From positions 1-13,689 of the forward strand of contig MGUL01000107.1 of NCBI GenBank assembly GCA_001800005.1: 13,689 nucleotides of DNA, given 5' to 3'. The notes under the pieces are model-generated. The model did no database searches. It was given only the letters and a program-made list of their open reading frames with translations, and was not told where the DNA came from. Origin of the DNA: Elusimicrobia bacterium RBG_16_66_12. GTDB lineage: Bacteria > Elusimicrobiota > Elusimicrobia > UBA1565 > UBA9628. How positions within the stretch are numbered: the first letter of the stretch is position 1; each line of letters starts with the position of its first letter. Both the position numbers and the translations under genes were made by a program. Of this stretch, positions 4,831 to 11,378 are shown in pieces.

Positions 4831-5919
4831 TTATTCGGCCTTCGGCTTCGCGCGCAGTTCCAATTCAAGGCGCGTCCGCTTGATCTCATCGGTCAAGGCG
4901 CGCGTCTTGGGCAGCGCCGTCATATATTCCGACGCGAGGACCTTGTTCGGCAGACCTTCGAGAGCATAGTGCGCCACGTCGGCTTCCCGTTTGGAGCAAA
5001 GGATGAGCCCGGCAGGCGGATTTTCATCCTTGTAGGTCCAATGTTCACGCGCGTAGTTGAGGTAAAGGTGCATCTGGCCGGCGTCGGCATGAGTGAAGCT
5101 TCCGAGCTTGAGATCGACAAGGACCAGGCAGCGCAGTCGGCGGTGGTAGAAAACGAGATCGACGCGATACCAGACGCTCCCGACTCTCAGCCGCTTCTGG
5201 CGGGCCACGAACGTGAAATCGCCGCCCAACTCAAGCAAAAATGACTCCAGGTGCTGGATCAGCGACTCTTCGAGCTCGCTCTCCGAGTATTCATCCTTGA
5301 GGCCCAGGAATTCCAAGACGTAGGGGTTCTTAATCTCTTCTTCGGGAGTGACGCGATCTTCGGGCTTGGACCGGGAGCCCTTCTCAAGCATCGCGACCTT
5401 GTTGCGGGAAAGCGCCGTCCGCTCATAGAACTGCGACTCGATCTGCCGGTCAAGCTGCCTGACCGACCATCCGCCACGGAGCGCCTCTGCCTCATAGAAC
5501 TCGCGAGCATTGGGATTGGACACCCTGAGGAGCATCGTGTAGTGCGTCCATGAAAGAGGAAACGATCTCGCCGCAGCAACAGGCTGCGCGGGCGCTATCA
5601 TTGCGGGCAAGGATTCTCCAATCGTCGATTGGAGTTTCGGTTTAGGGTAGGCAAGATAGAACTGACGCATCATGTTGACTTGCGCCAAGCCGAAGCCTCG
5701 GCCGACTCGTTTCGTCAAGTCAGCCGACAACCGCCGCAGGAGCTCCGCGCCATAACCCGCACGCTTGCTTCCTTTCTGTTCGAACTCGACAATCCGTCGG
5801 CCGACTTCCCAGTAAGTGGTGGTTAAGACCGCATTGACCGTCCTCGCGGCCTGTCCGCGAGCCTGCTCCAAAAGGTGCCCAATGCCGGCAGCAAATCGAT
5901 CGTATTCCGGTCTGCTCAA
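4831..5919 (-). CDS. YhcG/DUF1016-family PD-(D/E)XK nuclease
   Basis: A 362-residue protein from a TTG at 5917-5919; no ATG or GTG lies upstream in frame, and the start fits the family. The N-terminal DUF1016 domain (about 5-175) shows TTTYWEVGRRIVEFEQKG, YGAELLRRLSADL, GRGFGLAQVNMMRQFYLAYP and PLSWTHYTMLL. The C-terminal nuclease domain has D254 (YRVDLVFYHR), D269 and K271 (LVLVDLKLGSF) and Q282 (DAGQMHLYLNY). The acidic residue before LK is Asp here, which still fits PD-(D/E)XK. The family is frequent in genomic islands and near restriction systems; its target is unknown. It is first in a same-strand row, 14 bases before the integrase. A terminator lies between it and tRNA-Gly, and no clear promoter is visible, so its transcription is uncertain. 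Confidence 0.9.
   Translation of the reverse strand: MSRPEYDRFAAGIGHLLEQARGQAARTVNAVLTTTYWEVGRRIVEFEQKGSKRAGYGAELLRRLSADLTKRVGRGFGLAQVNMMRQFYLAYPKPKLQSTIGESLPAMIAPAQPVAAARSFPLSWTHYTMLLRVSNPNAREFYEAEALRGGWSVRQLDRQIESQFYERTALSRNKVAMLEKGSRSKPEDRVTPEEEIKNPYVLEFLGLKDEYSESELEESLIQHLESFLLELGGDFTFVARQKRLRVGSVWYRVDLVFYHRRLRCLVLVDLKLGSFTHADAGQMHLYLNYAREHWTYKDENPPAGLILCSKREADVAHYALEGLPNKVLASEYMTALPKTRALTDEIKRTRLELELRAKPKAE
5616..5634. repeat. 19-base palindrome inside the nuclease gene
   Basis: CTCCAATCG-T-CGATTGGAG, with perfect 9-base arms and one central base. It falls in the variable linker of the DUF1016 domain (residues about 96-101, LQSTIG). It has the same 9-1-9 geometry as the palindrome at the integrase start, but a different sequence. 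Confidence 0.45.
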
Positions 5920-5956
5920 CGAATTCTTGCCGGCCGATTCCTTGGTCGTATCCGGG

Positions 5957-5991
5957 CAATAAAAAACCAGCGGGGGCTGATTCCGCTGGTT
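5957..5991 (-). terminator. Intrinsic terminator downstream of tRNA-Gly
   Basis: On the minus strand AACCAGCGG pairs perfectly with CCGCTGGTT (5983-5991 with 5965-5973) over a 9-base loop, then six T and ATT. It ends the tRNA-Gly transcript about 40 bases past the CCA and stands between the tRNA and the nuclease gene, inside the element. Confidence 0.85.
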
Positions 5992-6029
5992 CTCCGATGA
6001 GGAACGTCTTGTTTTTACGCCTTGAAATT

Positions 6030-6103
6030 TGGAGCGGGCGAAGGGAATCGAACCCTCGTCTGATCCTTGGCAAGGACCCGTTCTACCATTGAACCACGCC
6101 CGC
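6030..6103 (-). tRNA. tRNA-Gly (anticodon GCC)
   Basis: A complete 74-base tRNA on the minus strand. Acceptor GCGGGCG pairs with CGCCCGC, then discriminator T and encoded CCA (6030-6032). The D arm is GTTC/GAAC, the anticodon stem GGTCC/GGATC, the loop TTGCCAA with anticodon GCC, and the T arm GAGGG-TTCGATT-CCCTT. Its 3' half (6030-6072) is duplicated at 1661-1703, marking it as the integration target of the element. The 5' half (6073-6103) should be chromosomal and the 3' half supplied by the element. Confidence 0.97.
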
Positions 6104-6114
6104 GGTTCCCATCG

Positions 6115-6123
6115 ATTCTAGCA
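6115..6123 (-). promoter_or_regulatory. Extended -10 promoter of tRNA-Gly
   Basis: TGCTAGAAT on the minus strand, an extended -10 ending 11 bases before the tRNA 5' end. It lies directly after the stop codon of the HD-GYP gene. A weak -35, TTCCAA (6138-6143), sits 17 bases upstream within that gene. It matches the TGCTAAAAT before tRNA-Ser. Confidence 0.6.
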
Positions 6124-6126
6124 GAA

Positions 6127-7293
6127 TCAGGCGGGCTTTGGAAGCTGCTGCGGCCGGAGGGCGGCGACCTCGTCTTCGATCATCCGCCTGTTCTCTTCGT
6201 CGCGCGCGAGCAGTATCTCGCCGAAACGCTCGCGCAGGACGGCGACCACCCTGGGATCGAAGAGGGTTCCCGCGTTGTCCTCGATGTGATGCAGCGCGTC
6301 CTCGACGGTCCACTCTCCCTTGTAGACGCGCTTGGAGGACAGCGCGTCGAAGACGTCGGCGACGGTCACGATGCGCGCCTCGAGGGAAATCTGCTCGCCC
6401 TTCAGGCCGTATGGATAGCCCGAGCCGTCCCAGCACTCATGATGGGCGACGGCGATCTTCGAGGCCAGGCGCAGCAGGCGGCTCTCGGCGTTGGCCAGCA
6501 TCTTCGCCCCGTAGACCGTGTGCTTCTTCATCTCCTCGTACTCTTCCGGCGTGAGCTTGGCCGGCTTGCGCAGGATCGAGTCCGGGATGGCGACCTTCCC
6601 GACGTCGTGCAGAGGGGCGGCGTAGCGGATGTCCTCGGCCTCGGGGGCGGGCACGCCCATGCCGATGGCGAGGATCCCTGAGAAGCGGCTCATGCGGCGC
6701 AGGTGACGTCCGGTGTCCTCCTGGTCGCGGAACTCGGCGACGAGCGCCATGCGGTAGATGGTCTCGAGGTGCGACCGGCGCAGGTCCTCATAGAGCGTCG
6801 CGTTCTCGATGAAGGACGCGGCCATGGTGGCGAGGATGCGCAGCAGGCCCTCGTCTTCCTCGGTGAAGGCGCCCTTGCTCTTATTGAGCACCTCGAAGAC
6901 GCCGAGGGCCTTGCCGTCGCGTCCGCGCAGGGGCACGGCGAGCACGCTGCGGGTCTGGTAGCCGGTGATGCGGTCCAGGTCCTGGGCGAAGCGCGTATCC
7001 TTATACGCGTCCCGGATATTGACCGCCGATCCCGTCTTCGCCACGAACCCCGCGATGCCCTGGCCGAGCGGGATGCGCAGGATCTTCTCTTCCATGCCGA
7101 GCGCGATCTTCGTCCAGAGCTCGCCCTTGTAGGGGTCCACGACGAAGACGGAACAGCGGTCCGCGATCAGGATGTTGCGGACCTCCTCGGCGATGATGGT
7201 GAGCAGGCTGTCGAGGTGCGTCTCGGCCGCGATCATCCGTCCGAACCGGGCGAGGAGCGACTGGCGCTTCTCAAGCTCCTGCCTACGCCCCAT
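6127..7293 (-). CDS. GAF-HD-GYP protein, predicted cyclic-di-GMP phosphodiesterase
   Basis: A 388-residue cytosolic regulator. A short helical N-terminus leads into a GAF domain (about 22-165: DSLLTIIAEEVRNILIADRC, SVFVVDP, GIAGFVAKTG, SVLAVPLRGRDGKALGVFEV). Then follows an HD-GYP domain (about 175-365) with H197, the H229-D230 pair in HDVGKVAIPD, K233, H258, H284-H285, D289-GSGYP and D313. All metal-ligand and GYP motif positions look intact, so hydrolysis of c-di-GMP is expected. The GAF domain would sense a small ligand or redox/light cue. The ATG at 7291-7293 has GAGGA upstream and overlaps the end of the iron-sulfur gene by 11 bases, so the two are translated together. No terminator separates it from tRNA-Gly. 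No signal peptide or membrane segment is seen. Confidence 0.93.
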   Translation of the reverse strand: MGRRQELEKRQSLLARFGRMIAAETHLDSLLTIIAEEVRNILIADRCSVFVVDPYKGELWTKIALGMEEKILRIPLGQGIAGFVAKTGSAVNIRDAYKDTRFAQDLDRITGYQTRSVLAVPLRGRDGKALGVFEVLNKSKGAFTEEDEGLLRILATMAASFIENATLYEDLRRSHLETIYRMALVAEFRDQEDTGRHLRRMSRFSGILAIGMGVPAPEAEDIRYAAPLHDVGKVAIPDSILRKPAKLTPEEYEEMKKHTVYGAKMLANAESRLLRLASKIAVAHHECWDGSGYPYGLKGEQISLEARIVTVADVFDALSSKRVYKGEWTVEDALHHIEDNAGTLFDPRVVAVLRERFGEILLARDEENRRMIEDEVAALRPQQLPKPA

Positions 7294-8575
7294 GGCGTTC
7301 CTCGAGGGCCTTCGCGACGAACTCGGAGAGGTGGAGCACTTTCGCGTCAGGATAGTATTTCCTCAATCCGCGGGCAAGCTGGATGAGGCAGGACGTCGAG
7401 CTGGTCAGGAGCGTGCCGGCGTGGACGGCGGCCGCGCCGCCGATCTTGCGGCGCAGGACCTCGTCCGAAAGATCCCCATGGACGAAAGCGAAGGCGCCCG
7501 CGCCGCCGCAGCAGGCATCGGCGCCGTCCATCTCGCGGAACGACTCTCCCGCCACGGCCTTGGCCGCCTGACGCGGTTGTTCCTGAAGACCCTGGCCGTT
7601 GAGGGCCCGGCAGGAATCGTGGTAGGCCACCGTCCCGTCCGCCGCGCAGCGCGGGAGGGCCTTGGCCGACTCGCCGTAGACCTCCACGACGTCCTTCACG
7701 CGGGCGGAGAATCGTTCGGCGCGCGCGCGCCACTCGGCGTCCATGGGCATCAGGAAGAGCTGCGGGTAGGATTTGAGGAAAGCGACGCAGGAGGAACAGT
7801 CGCCGATGATGGGCTCGTCTCCGGCGGCCTCGGCCCGCTCGATGTTGCGCCGGGAGGACTGCCGCGCCTGCTCCAGGTCTCCGTAGTTGTACGCCAGCAG
7901 GCCGCAGCAGGAGTTCTCCGAATGGCGGCCGGGGCCCTTCAGCGCGGTCAGGGCCTTCCAGGTGGCCACCCCGACGCGCGGGAAGAGGTAGCGCGGCCCG
8001 CAGGCCGCGAAATAGCTCCAGTTCTTCCCCTCGCCCCGAGCGCGGAGCCCCGCGAGCTCCTCATCGAGGAGCCTCGCCGGGGCCTCCGCAACGTCCTCGT
8101 CCATCGCGGCCAGCACGGAGAATCCGGCCGCTCTCAGCAACGGCCGCGCCAGGCGCGAGATCCCCAGCCTCTTAAGGAAGTAGCCGATCTTCAGCAGGCG
8201 CTCCAGCGCCGCGGGTTCCTCGATCAGCATCCTGGTAACGCGCCGGACGAGCCAATGGGTCTCTCGGCGCAGGGCGCGCCGACCTTCCAGCACCAGGTCC
8301 GGCACCGCGACCTTGGCGTAGCAGGCGGTCTGGCAGGCTCCGCAGAGCAGGCAAGTCGAGAGAGCGTCCGCGGCGGCCCGAGGGTCGTCGAGCTTGCCCT
8401 CGATCATCAGGCGCAGGATCTGGACGCGCCCGCGCGGCGAGTAGGCCTCGCGCCCGGCGGCGACGTAGGTCGGGCAGGCCTGTTCGCAGTAGCCGCAGCG
8501 CGAGCACTGCGCCGCCGCGTCGTAGACGGTGCGCTCGCCCAGGTCCGTCAGCAGGCGTCCGAGGGGCTCGATCAC
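7283..8575 (-). CDS. GlcF/LutA-type iron-sulfur protein with two CCG domains
   Basis: A 430-residue protein from a GTG at 8573-8575. The N-terminus has two 4Fe-4S ferredoxin motifs: C24, C27, C30, C34 (CSRCGYCEQACP) and C75, C78, C81, C85 (CLLCGACQTAC). Two cysteine-rich CCG domains follow, with FAACGP...NSCCGLL...GDCSSC and HDSC...DACCGG...TSC. This is the plan of the iron-sulfur subunit of glycolate oxidase (GlcF) and of LutA, which pass electrons from oxidation of a 2-hydroxyacid. No GlcD-type flavin subunit lies in the window, so the exact substrate is open and I give no symbol. The closing Cys of the second motif is followed by Tyr instead of Pro. A TATAAT box ends 6 bases before the GTG, with no ribosome site, suggesting a leaderless start. 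Confidence 0.88.
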   Translation of the reverse strand: MIEPLGRLLTDLGERTVYDAAAQCSRCGYCEQACPTYVAAGREAYSPRGRVQILRLMIEGKLDDPRAAADALSTCLLCGACQTACYAKVAVPDLVLEGRRALRRETHWLVRRVTRMLIEEPAALERLLKIGYFLKRLGISRLARPLLRAAGFSVLAAMDEDVAEAPARLLDEELAGLRARGEGKNWSYFAACGPRYLFPRVGVATWKALTALKGPGRHSENSCCGLLAYNYGDLEQARQSSRRNIERAEAAGDEPIIGDCSSCVAFLKSYPQLFLMPMDAEWRARAERFSARVKDVVEVYGESAKALPRCAADGTVAYHDSCRALNGQGLQEQPRQAAKAVAGESFREMDGADACCGGAGAFAFVHGDLSDEVLRRKIGGAAAVHAGTLLTSSTSCLIQLARGLRKYYPDAKVLHLSEFVAKALEERHGA

Positions 8576-8581
8576 GCGTCC

Positions 8582-8587
8582 ATTATA
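8582..8587 (-). promoter_or_regulatory. -10 box of the iron-sulfur gene
   Basis: A perfect TATAAT on the minus strand, 6 bases before the GTG start. The best -35 at 17 bases is TTTAGG, which is weak. It sits in a 50-base divergent region shared with the response regulator promoter. Confidence 0.6.
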
Positions 8588-8613
8588 GCTTTCCTCGCCG
8601 GCCCCCTAAACGC

Positions 8614-8619
8614 TATCAT
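8614..8619 (+). promoter_or_regulatory. -10 box of the response regulator gene
   Basis: TATCAT followed by six C and then the ATG at 8626. No Shine-Dalgarno fits in between, so a leaderless mRNA is likely. The -35 is not recognisable. Confidence 0.5.
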
Positions 8620-8625
8620 CCCCCC

Positions 8626-9006
8626 ATGGCGCGCATCCTGATCATCGACGATGATTTCGAGATCGTCGAGATCGTCACCGAGGTCCTCAAGCACGACGGC
8701 CACGAGGTGTCGTCCGCCCCCGACCCCGTCGAGGGCATGAAGATGGCGCGCGCCGTCAAGCCCGAACTCATCATCCTCGACTACCACATGCCCGGCAACA
8801 CCGGCGCGCATCTCTACGAATCCCTGCGCCGCAACAACGCGACGAAGGCCACGCCGATCCTTTTCGTGAGCGGGGAGGCCGACCCGGAGCAGATCCTGGC
8901 CGAGATCTCGGACACGGAGGGCTCGCGCTTCCTGCCCAAGCCCATCCACCTCGTCGAGTTCCGCAAGACGATCGCTGAACTGCTCGCCGGCAGGAAGGAG
9001 AACTGA
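8626..9006 (+). CDS. Single-domain response regulator (CheY-like receiver)
   Basis: A 126-residue protein that is one receiver domain and nothing else. The acidic pocket is D8-D10 (ILIIDDD), the phosphoacceptor D52 (LIILDYHMPG), the switch serine S82 (ILFVSGEA), and the invariant lysine K105 (FLPKPI). Without an output domain it must act by binding a partner, as CheY and Spo0F do, or as a phosphate shuttle. No histidine kinase is in the window. It starts a tight row with gpmA (1-base gap) and the GT-C/TPR gene (2-base gap). It reads divergently from the iron-sulfur/HD-GYP pair, which also signals, so a link is possible but not shown. Confidence 0.95.
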   Translation: MARILIIDDDFEIVEIVTEVLKHDGHEVSSAPDPVEGMKMARAVKPELIILDYHMPGNTGAHLYESLRRNNATKATPILFVSGEADPEQILAEISDTEGSRFLPKPIHLVEFRKTIAELLAGRKEN

Positions 9007-9007
9007 G

Positions 9008-9628
9008 ATGGGAACCATCGTCCTCGTCCGTCACGGGCAATCGCAGTGGAACCTGGAGAACCGCTTCACCGGCTGGGTGGATGTCTCCATCACCGAGAAG
9101 GGCGCCGAGGAGGCGCGCCGCGCAGGACGCGAGCTCAAGGGCATGACGTTCGACCTGGCCTTCACCTCCGCGCTCAAGCGCGCGCAGGAGACCCTGGACA
9201 TCCTGCTCCGGGAGACCGGCCAGGCCGGTATTCCTGTGGCCAAAGACAAGGCTCTCAATGAGCGCCACTACGGGGACCTGCAGGGCCTCGACAAGGCGGA
9301 GACCGCGAGGAAATACGGCGACGCGCAGGTCCACATCTGGCGCAGGTCCTTCGACGTCAAGCCCCCCAACGGCGAGAGCCTCAAGGACACGGCCGCGCGC
9401 ACGCTGCCCTATTTCAAGTCGAACATCCTGCCGGCCGCGACCGCAGGCAAGAACGTCCTCGTCGCGGCCCACGGCAACTCGCTGCGCGCCATCGTGATGG
9501 AGCTCGAGAAGCTCACTGCCGAGCAGATCATGAAGGTCAACATCGACACCTGCCGCCCGATGTACTACGAGATCGGCCCCGGCGGCGAAGTCCTCAAGAA
9601 GACCGTCTCCGCCGTCGATCACGGCTGA
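9008..9628 (+). CDS. gpmA: 2,3-bisphosphoglycerate-dependent phosphoglycerate mutase
   Basis: This enzyme interconverts 3- and 2-phosphoglycerate in glycolysis and gluconeogenesis. The 206-residue protein has the phosphohistidine motif LVRHGQSQWN (H9), R58 in the SALKRAQET motif, the signature ERHYGDLQG with E85, and the second catalytic histidine in AAHGNSLRA (H155). It is shorter than the roughly 250-residue E. coli type and belongs with the compact forms. The segment NIDTCRPMYYEIG replaces the common N-x-P-T-G-x-P-x-x-Y-E-L near the end, a minor variation. A strong AAGGAG (8995-9000) lies 7 bases before the ATG. The gene is cotranscribed with the response regulator upstream. Confidence 0.95.
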   Translation: MGTIVLVRHGQSQWNLENRFTGWVDVSITEKGAEEARRAGRELKGMTFDLAFTSALKRAQETLDILLRETGQAGIPVAKDKALNERHYGDLQGLDKAETARKYGDAQVHIWRRSFDVKPPNGESLKDTAARTLPYFKSNILPAATAGKNVLVAAHGNSLRAIVMELEKLTAEQIMKVNIDTCRPMYYEIGPGGEVLKKTVSAVDHG

Positions 9629-9630
9629 CG

Positions 9631-11346
9631 ATGCTCCGCGGCAGGCCGCCGTTCGCCGTCGGCGCCGCGGGGTTTTTCTGGTGGATGCTCGCGCCCGCCG
9701 GGGTTGCCCTGGCGTTTTCCCCCATTCTCGGAAACGGGTTCGTCAATTGGGACGATTTTGGAAACATCGTTCGCAATCCTTGGCTGGGACGATTCGATCT
9801 TCCCGCTTGGCGCTGGATGTGGACGACGACCCATTACGGTCATTTCCAGCCGTTGGCGTGGTTGAGCCTGTCTCTTGATCGTGTTTTTTGGGGGTTGGAG
9901 CCGGGGGGCTGGCATTTGACGGCCTTGGCGATCCATGCGGGAAGCTCCGTCGTTCTGTTCTTTTTACTGAGGGAATTTTTACAGGTTCCTGGGTTCAGCG
10001 GCAAAGACGATGATTTCGGCGCGGCGGCTTCGGCGGCTTTCTCGGCCCTTCTTTGGAGCGTGCATCCTTTACGGGTTGAAGTCGTGGCTTGGGCCACGGA
10101 AAGGCGAGAACTGCTGGCCACTCTCTTCTCCCTGCTGTCCGTACACTCCTATTTCCGATGCGTCCGGGAAAATCGAACCCGCCCCTCGATGGGCGGGGCG
10201 CTGGCGTATTTCATCGCCGCCTGCCTCTCCAAGATCACCGCCGCGATGCTCCCATTTTGCTTGACGGCTCTGGACCTCTGGATTCTCGGCCGGGGCTGGA
10301 AAATCCGGGAGAAACGCTGGTTTTGGGCCGTCTCCGCCGTGGTCCTCGTTCTGGGGGTGCACGCGCAAACCCTTTCCGGAACAAGCGTCCCCTTCGCGAT
10401 TTTCGGCCCGCTGGACCGATTGGCTCAAGCCCTGTACGGCCCCGGCTATTATGGGCTCAAAACCTTCTGGCCGGCGAATCTTTCCCCGTTTGTTTACGTC
10501 GATTGGCGCGCGGAGGTTTCGCGTTATTGGCCCATAGCGGCGCTGAGCGTCCTTCTTGGGGCGGGCGGGGCGCGGATCGCGCGCGCACGCCCCGGGGCCC
10601 GCGCGCTGGGTGTTATTTTAGCGGCGACTTTGATCGCCTCTCTTGGTTTTTTCAAGTCCGGACCGCAAACGGCCGCCGATCGCTTCGTCCATATGCCCTC
10701 GACCGCGGCGGCGGGGCTTCTGGCCTGGGCTCTCTGCCGAATCCCTCGGAGGCTGCGCTCGACGATGATCGTCGCCGCCGCTTTGACGGCCGTCGTCTTC
10801 ATCGGGATCTCACGGGGGCAATGCTTGATTTGGCGGGACTCCATAACCTTGTGGGAGCGCGCCGCGCAGGGTCCGGCGCCGAACCCTCTCGTCCTTCAGA
10901 ATTTGGCGGGAGCCTTGCGCGAGGCGCAAAGAGAGGCTGAAGCCTCCGCGGTCTATGAACGTTTGATGACGGCCGATCCCGCCTCGCCGGTGGTCTTGGC
11001 GCTGACCGGAGACGCCCGCTACGCGAGCCAAGATTATGCGCAGGCCGTCGCTTTCTATGCCCGCGCGCTGGAGGGCAGGCTGCATCTTCCCACGGTTCGG
11101 GTGAATATGGGGCTGGCGCTTTACCGTTTGGGGCGCCGGGAAGAGGCCGAGCTCGCCTTTGCCGAGGCCGCCAGGCAGGATCCTCTCAATGCCGACGCCT
11201 GGCATAACTTGGGCATCACACTGGCGGCCTCGGGACGACTCGAAAAAGCCCGCTTCGCGCTTGGCAACGCCCTCCATCTCCAGCCCTCGCGCGCCGACAG
11301 CCGAGAGGCGCTGAGGAAGCTCCCTCCCCTGATCAAGCTGCAGTGA
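9631..11346 (+). CDS. GT-C/TMTC-like polytopic membrane protein with C-terminal TPRs
   Basis: A 571-residue protein. Residues 10-400 contain about nine or ten hydrophobic segments, and 415-560 contain tetratricopeptide repeats (for example NPLVLQNLAGALREAQREAE and ADAWHNLGITLAASGRLEKA). The N-terminus has the acidic loop GNGFVNWDDFGNI (D41, D42) after the first segment, HFQPLAWLSLSLD, and WSVHPLRVEVVAWATERREL. ADRFVHMPS (350-358) and WRDSITLWERA follow later. This is the pattern of TMTC/DUF1736-type proteins, predicted GT-C O-mannosyltransferases that use lipid-linked sugars. Sugar and acceptor are unknown. By eye its codons use more A/T at third positions than its neighbours, hinting at separate origin. 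It starts 2 bases after gpmA, with no good ribosome site. Pal follows 32 bases after its stop. Confidence 0.85.
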   Translation: MLRGRPPFAVGAAGFFWWMLAPAGVALAFSPILGNGFVNWDDFGNIVRNPWLGRFDLPAWRWMWTTTHYGHFQPLAWLSLSLDRVFWGLEPGGWHLTALAIHAGSSVVLFFLLREFLQVPGFSGKDDDFGAAASAAFSALLWSVHPLRVEVVAWATERRELLATLFSLLSVHSYFRCVRENRTRPSMGGALAYFIAACLSKITAAMLPFCLTALDLWILGRGWKIREKRWFWAVSAVVLVLGVHAQTLSGTSVPFAIFGPLDRLAQALYGPGYYGLKTFWPANLSPFVYVDWRAEVSRYWPIAALSVLLGAGGARIARARPGARALGVILAATLIASLGFFKSGPQTAADRFVHMPSTAAAGLLAWALCRIPRRLRSTMIVAAALTAVVFIGISRGQCLIWRDSITLWERAAQGPAPNPLVLQNLAGALREAQREAEASAVYERLMTADPASPVVLALTGDARYASQDYAQAVAFYARALEGRLHLPTVRVNMGLALYRLGRREEAELAFAEAARQDPLNADAWHNLGITLAASGRLEKARFALGNALHLQPSRADSREALRKLPPLIKLQ

Positions 11347-11365
11347 TGCGCAGCCGCGATTTTTG

Positions 11366-11371
11366 TACAAT
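11366..11371 (+). promoter_or_regulatory. Candidate -10 box for pal
   Basis: TACAAT (11366-11371), 7 bases before the pal ATG at 11379, in the short gap after the TPR gene. No Shine-Dalgarno is visible before that ATG. No good -35 is seen. Confidence 0.45.
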
Positions 11372-11378
11372 GGCCGCT

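Larger units (their letters stand above)
1661..6072. mobile_element. Integrated mini-element (about 4.4 kb) in tRNA-Gly, bounded by 43-bp direct repeats
   Basis: The intact tRNA-Gly (6030-6103, minus) has its 3' half repeated at 1661-1703 in the same orientation, at an offset of 4369 bases, with 42 of 43 positions identical (mismatch 1687/6056). A tyrosine recombinase (3788-4816) lies between. This is the expected result of integration into a tRNA gene: the element restores the 3' half of the tRNA and the displaced half marks the far end. Identity stops within the anticodon loop, a common crossover site for this integrase class. Cargo is a DUF1016 nuclease, the integrase and an AAA-DUF4143 ATPase, plus gene debris in the left arm. 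I see no excisionase, replication or conjugation gene, so autonomous transfer is unlikely. By eye, its genes are less GC-rich than the flanking housekeeping genes. Confidence 0.8.

Noticed and set aside
3839..4969. 376-codon open frame on the plus strand
   Set aside because: It is antisense to the integrase, which has all its catalytic residues; the plus-strand product is low-complexity and has no recognisable motif.
7172..8641. 489-codon open frame on the plus strand
   Set aside because: It lies antisense to the HD-GYP and iron-sulfur genes, both with clear catalytic motifs. Long mirror frames are common in GC-rich DNA, and its translation shows no domain.
8771..9622. 283-codon open frame on the minus strand
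   Set aside because: It is antisense to the response regulator and gpmA, and the product has no motif.
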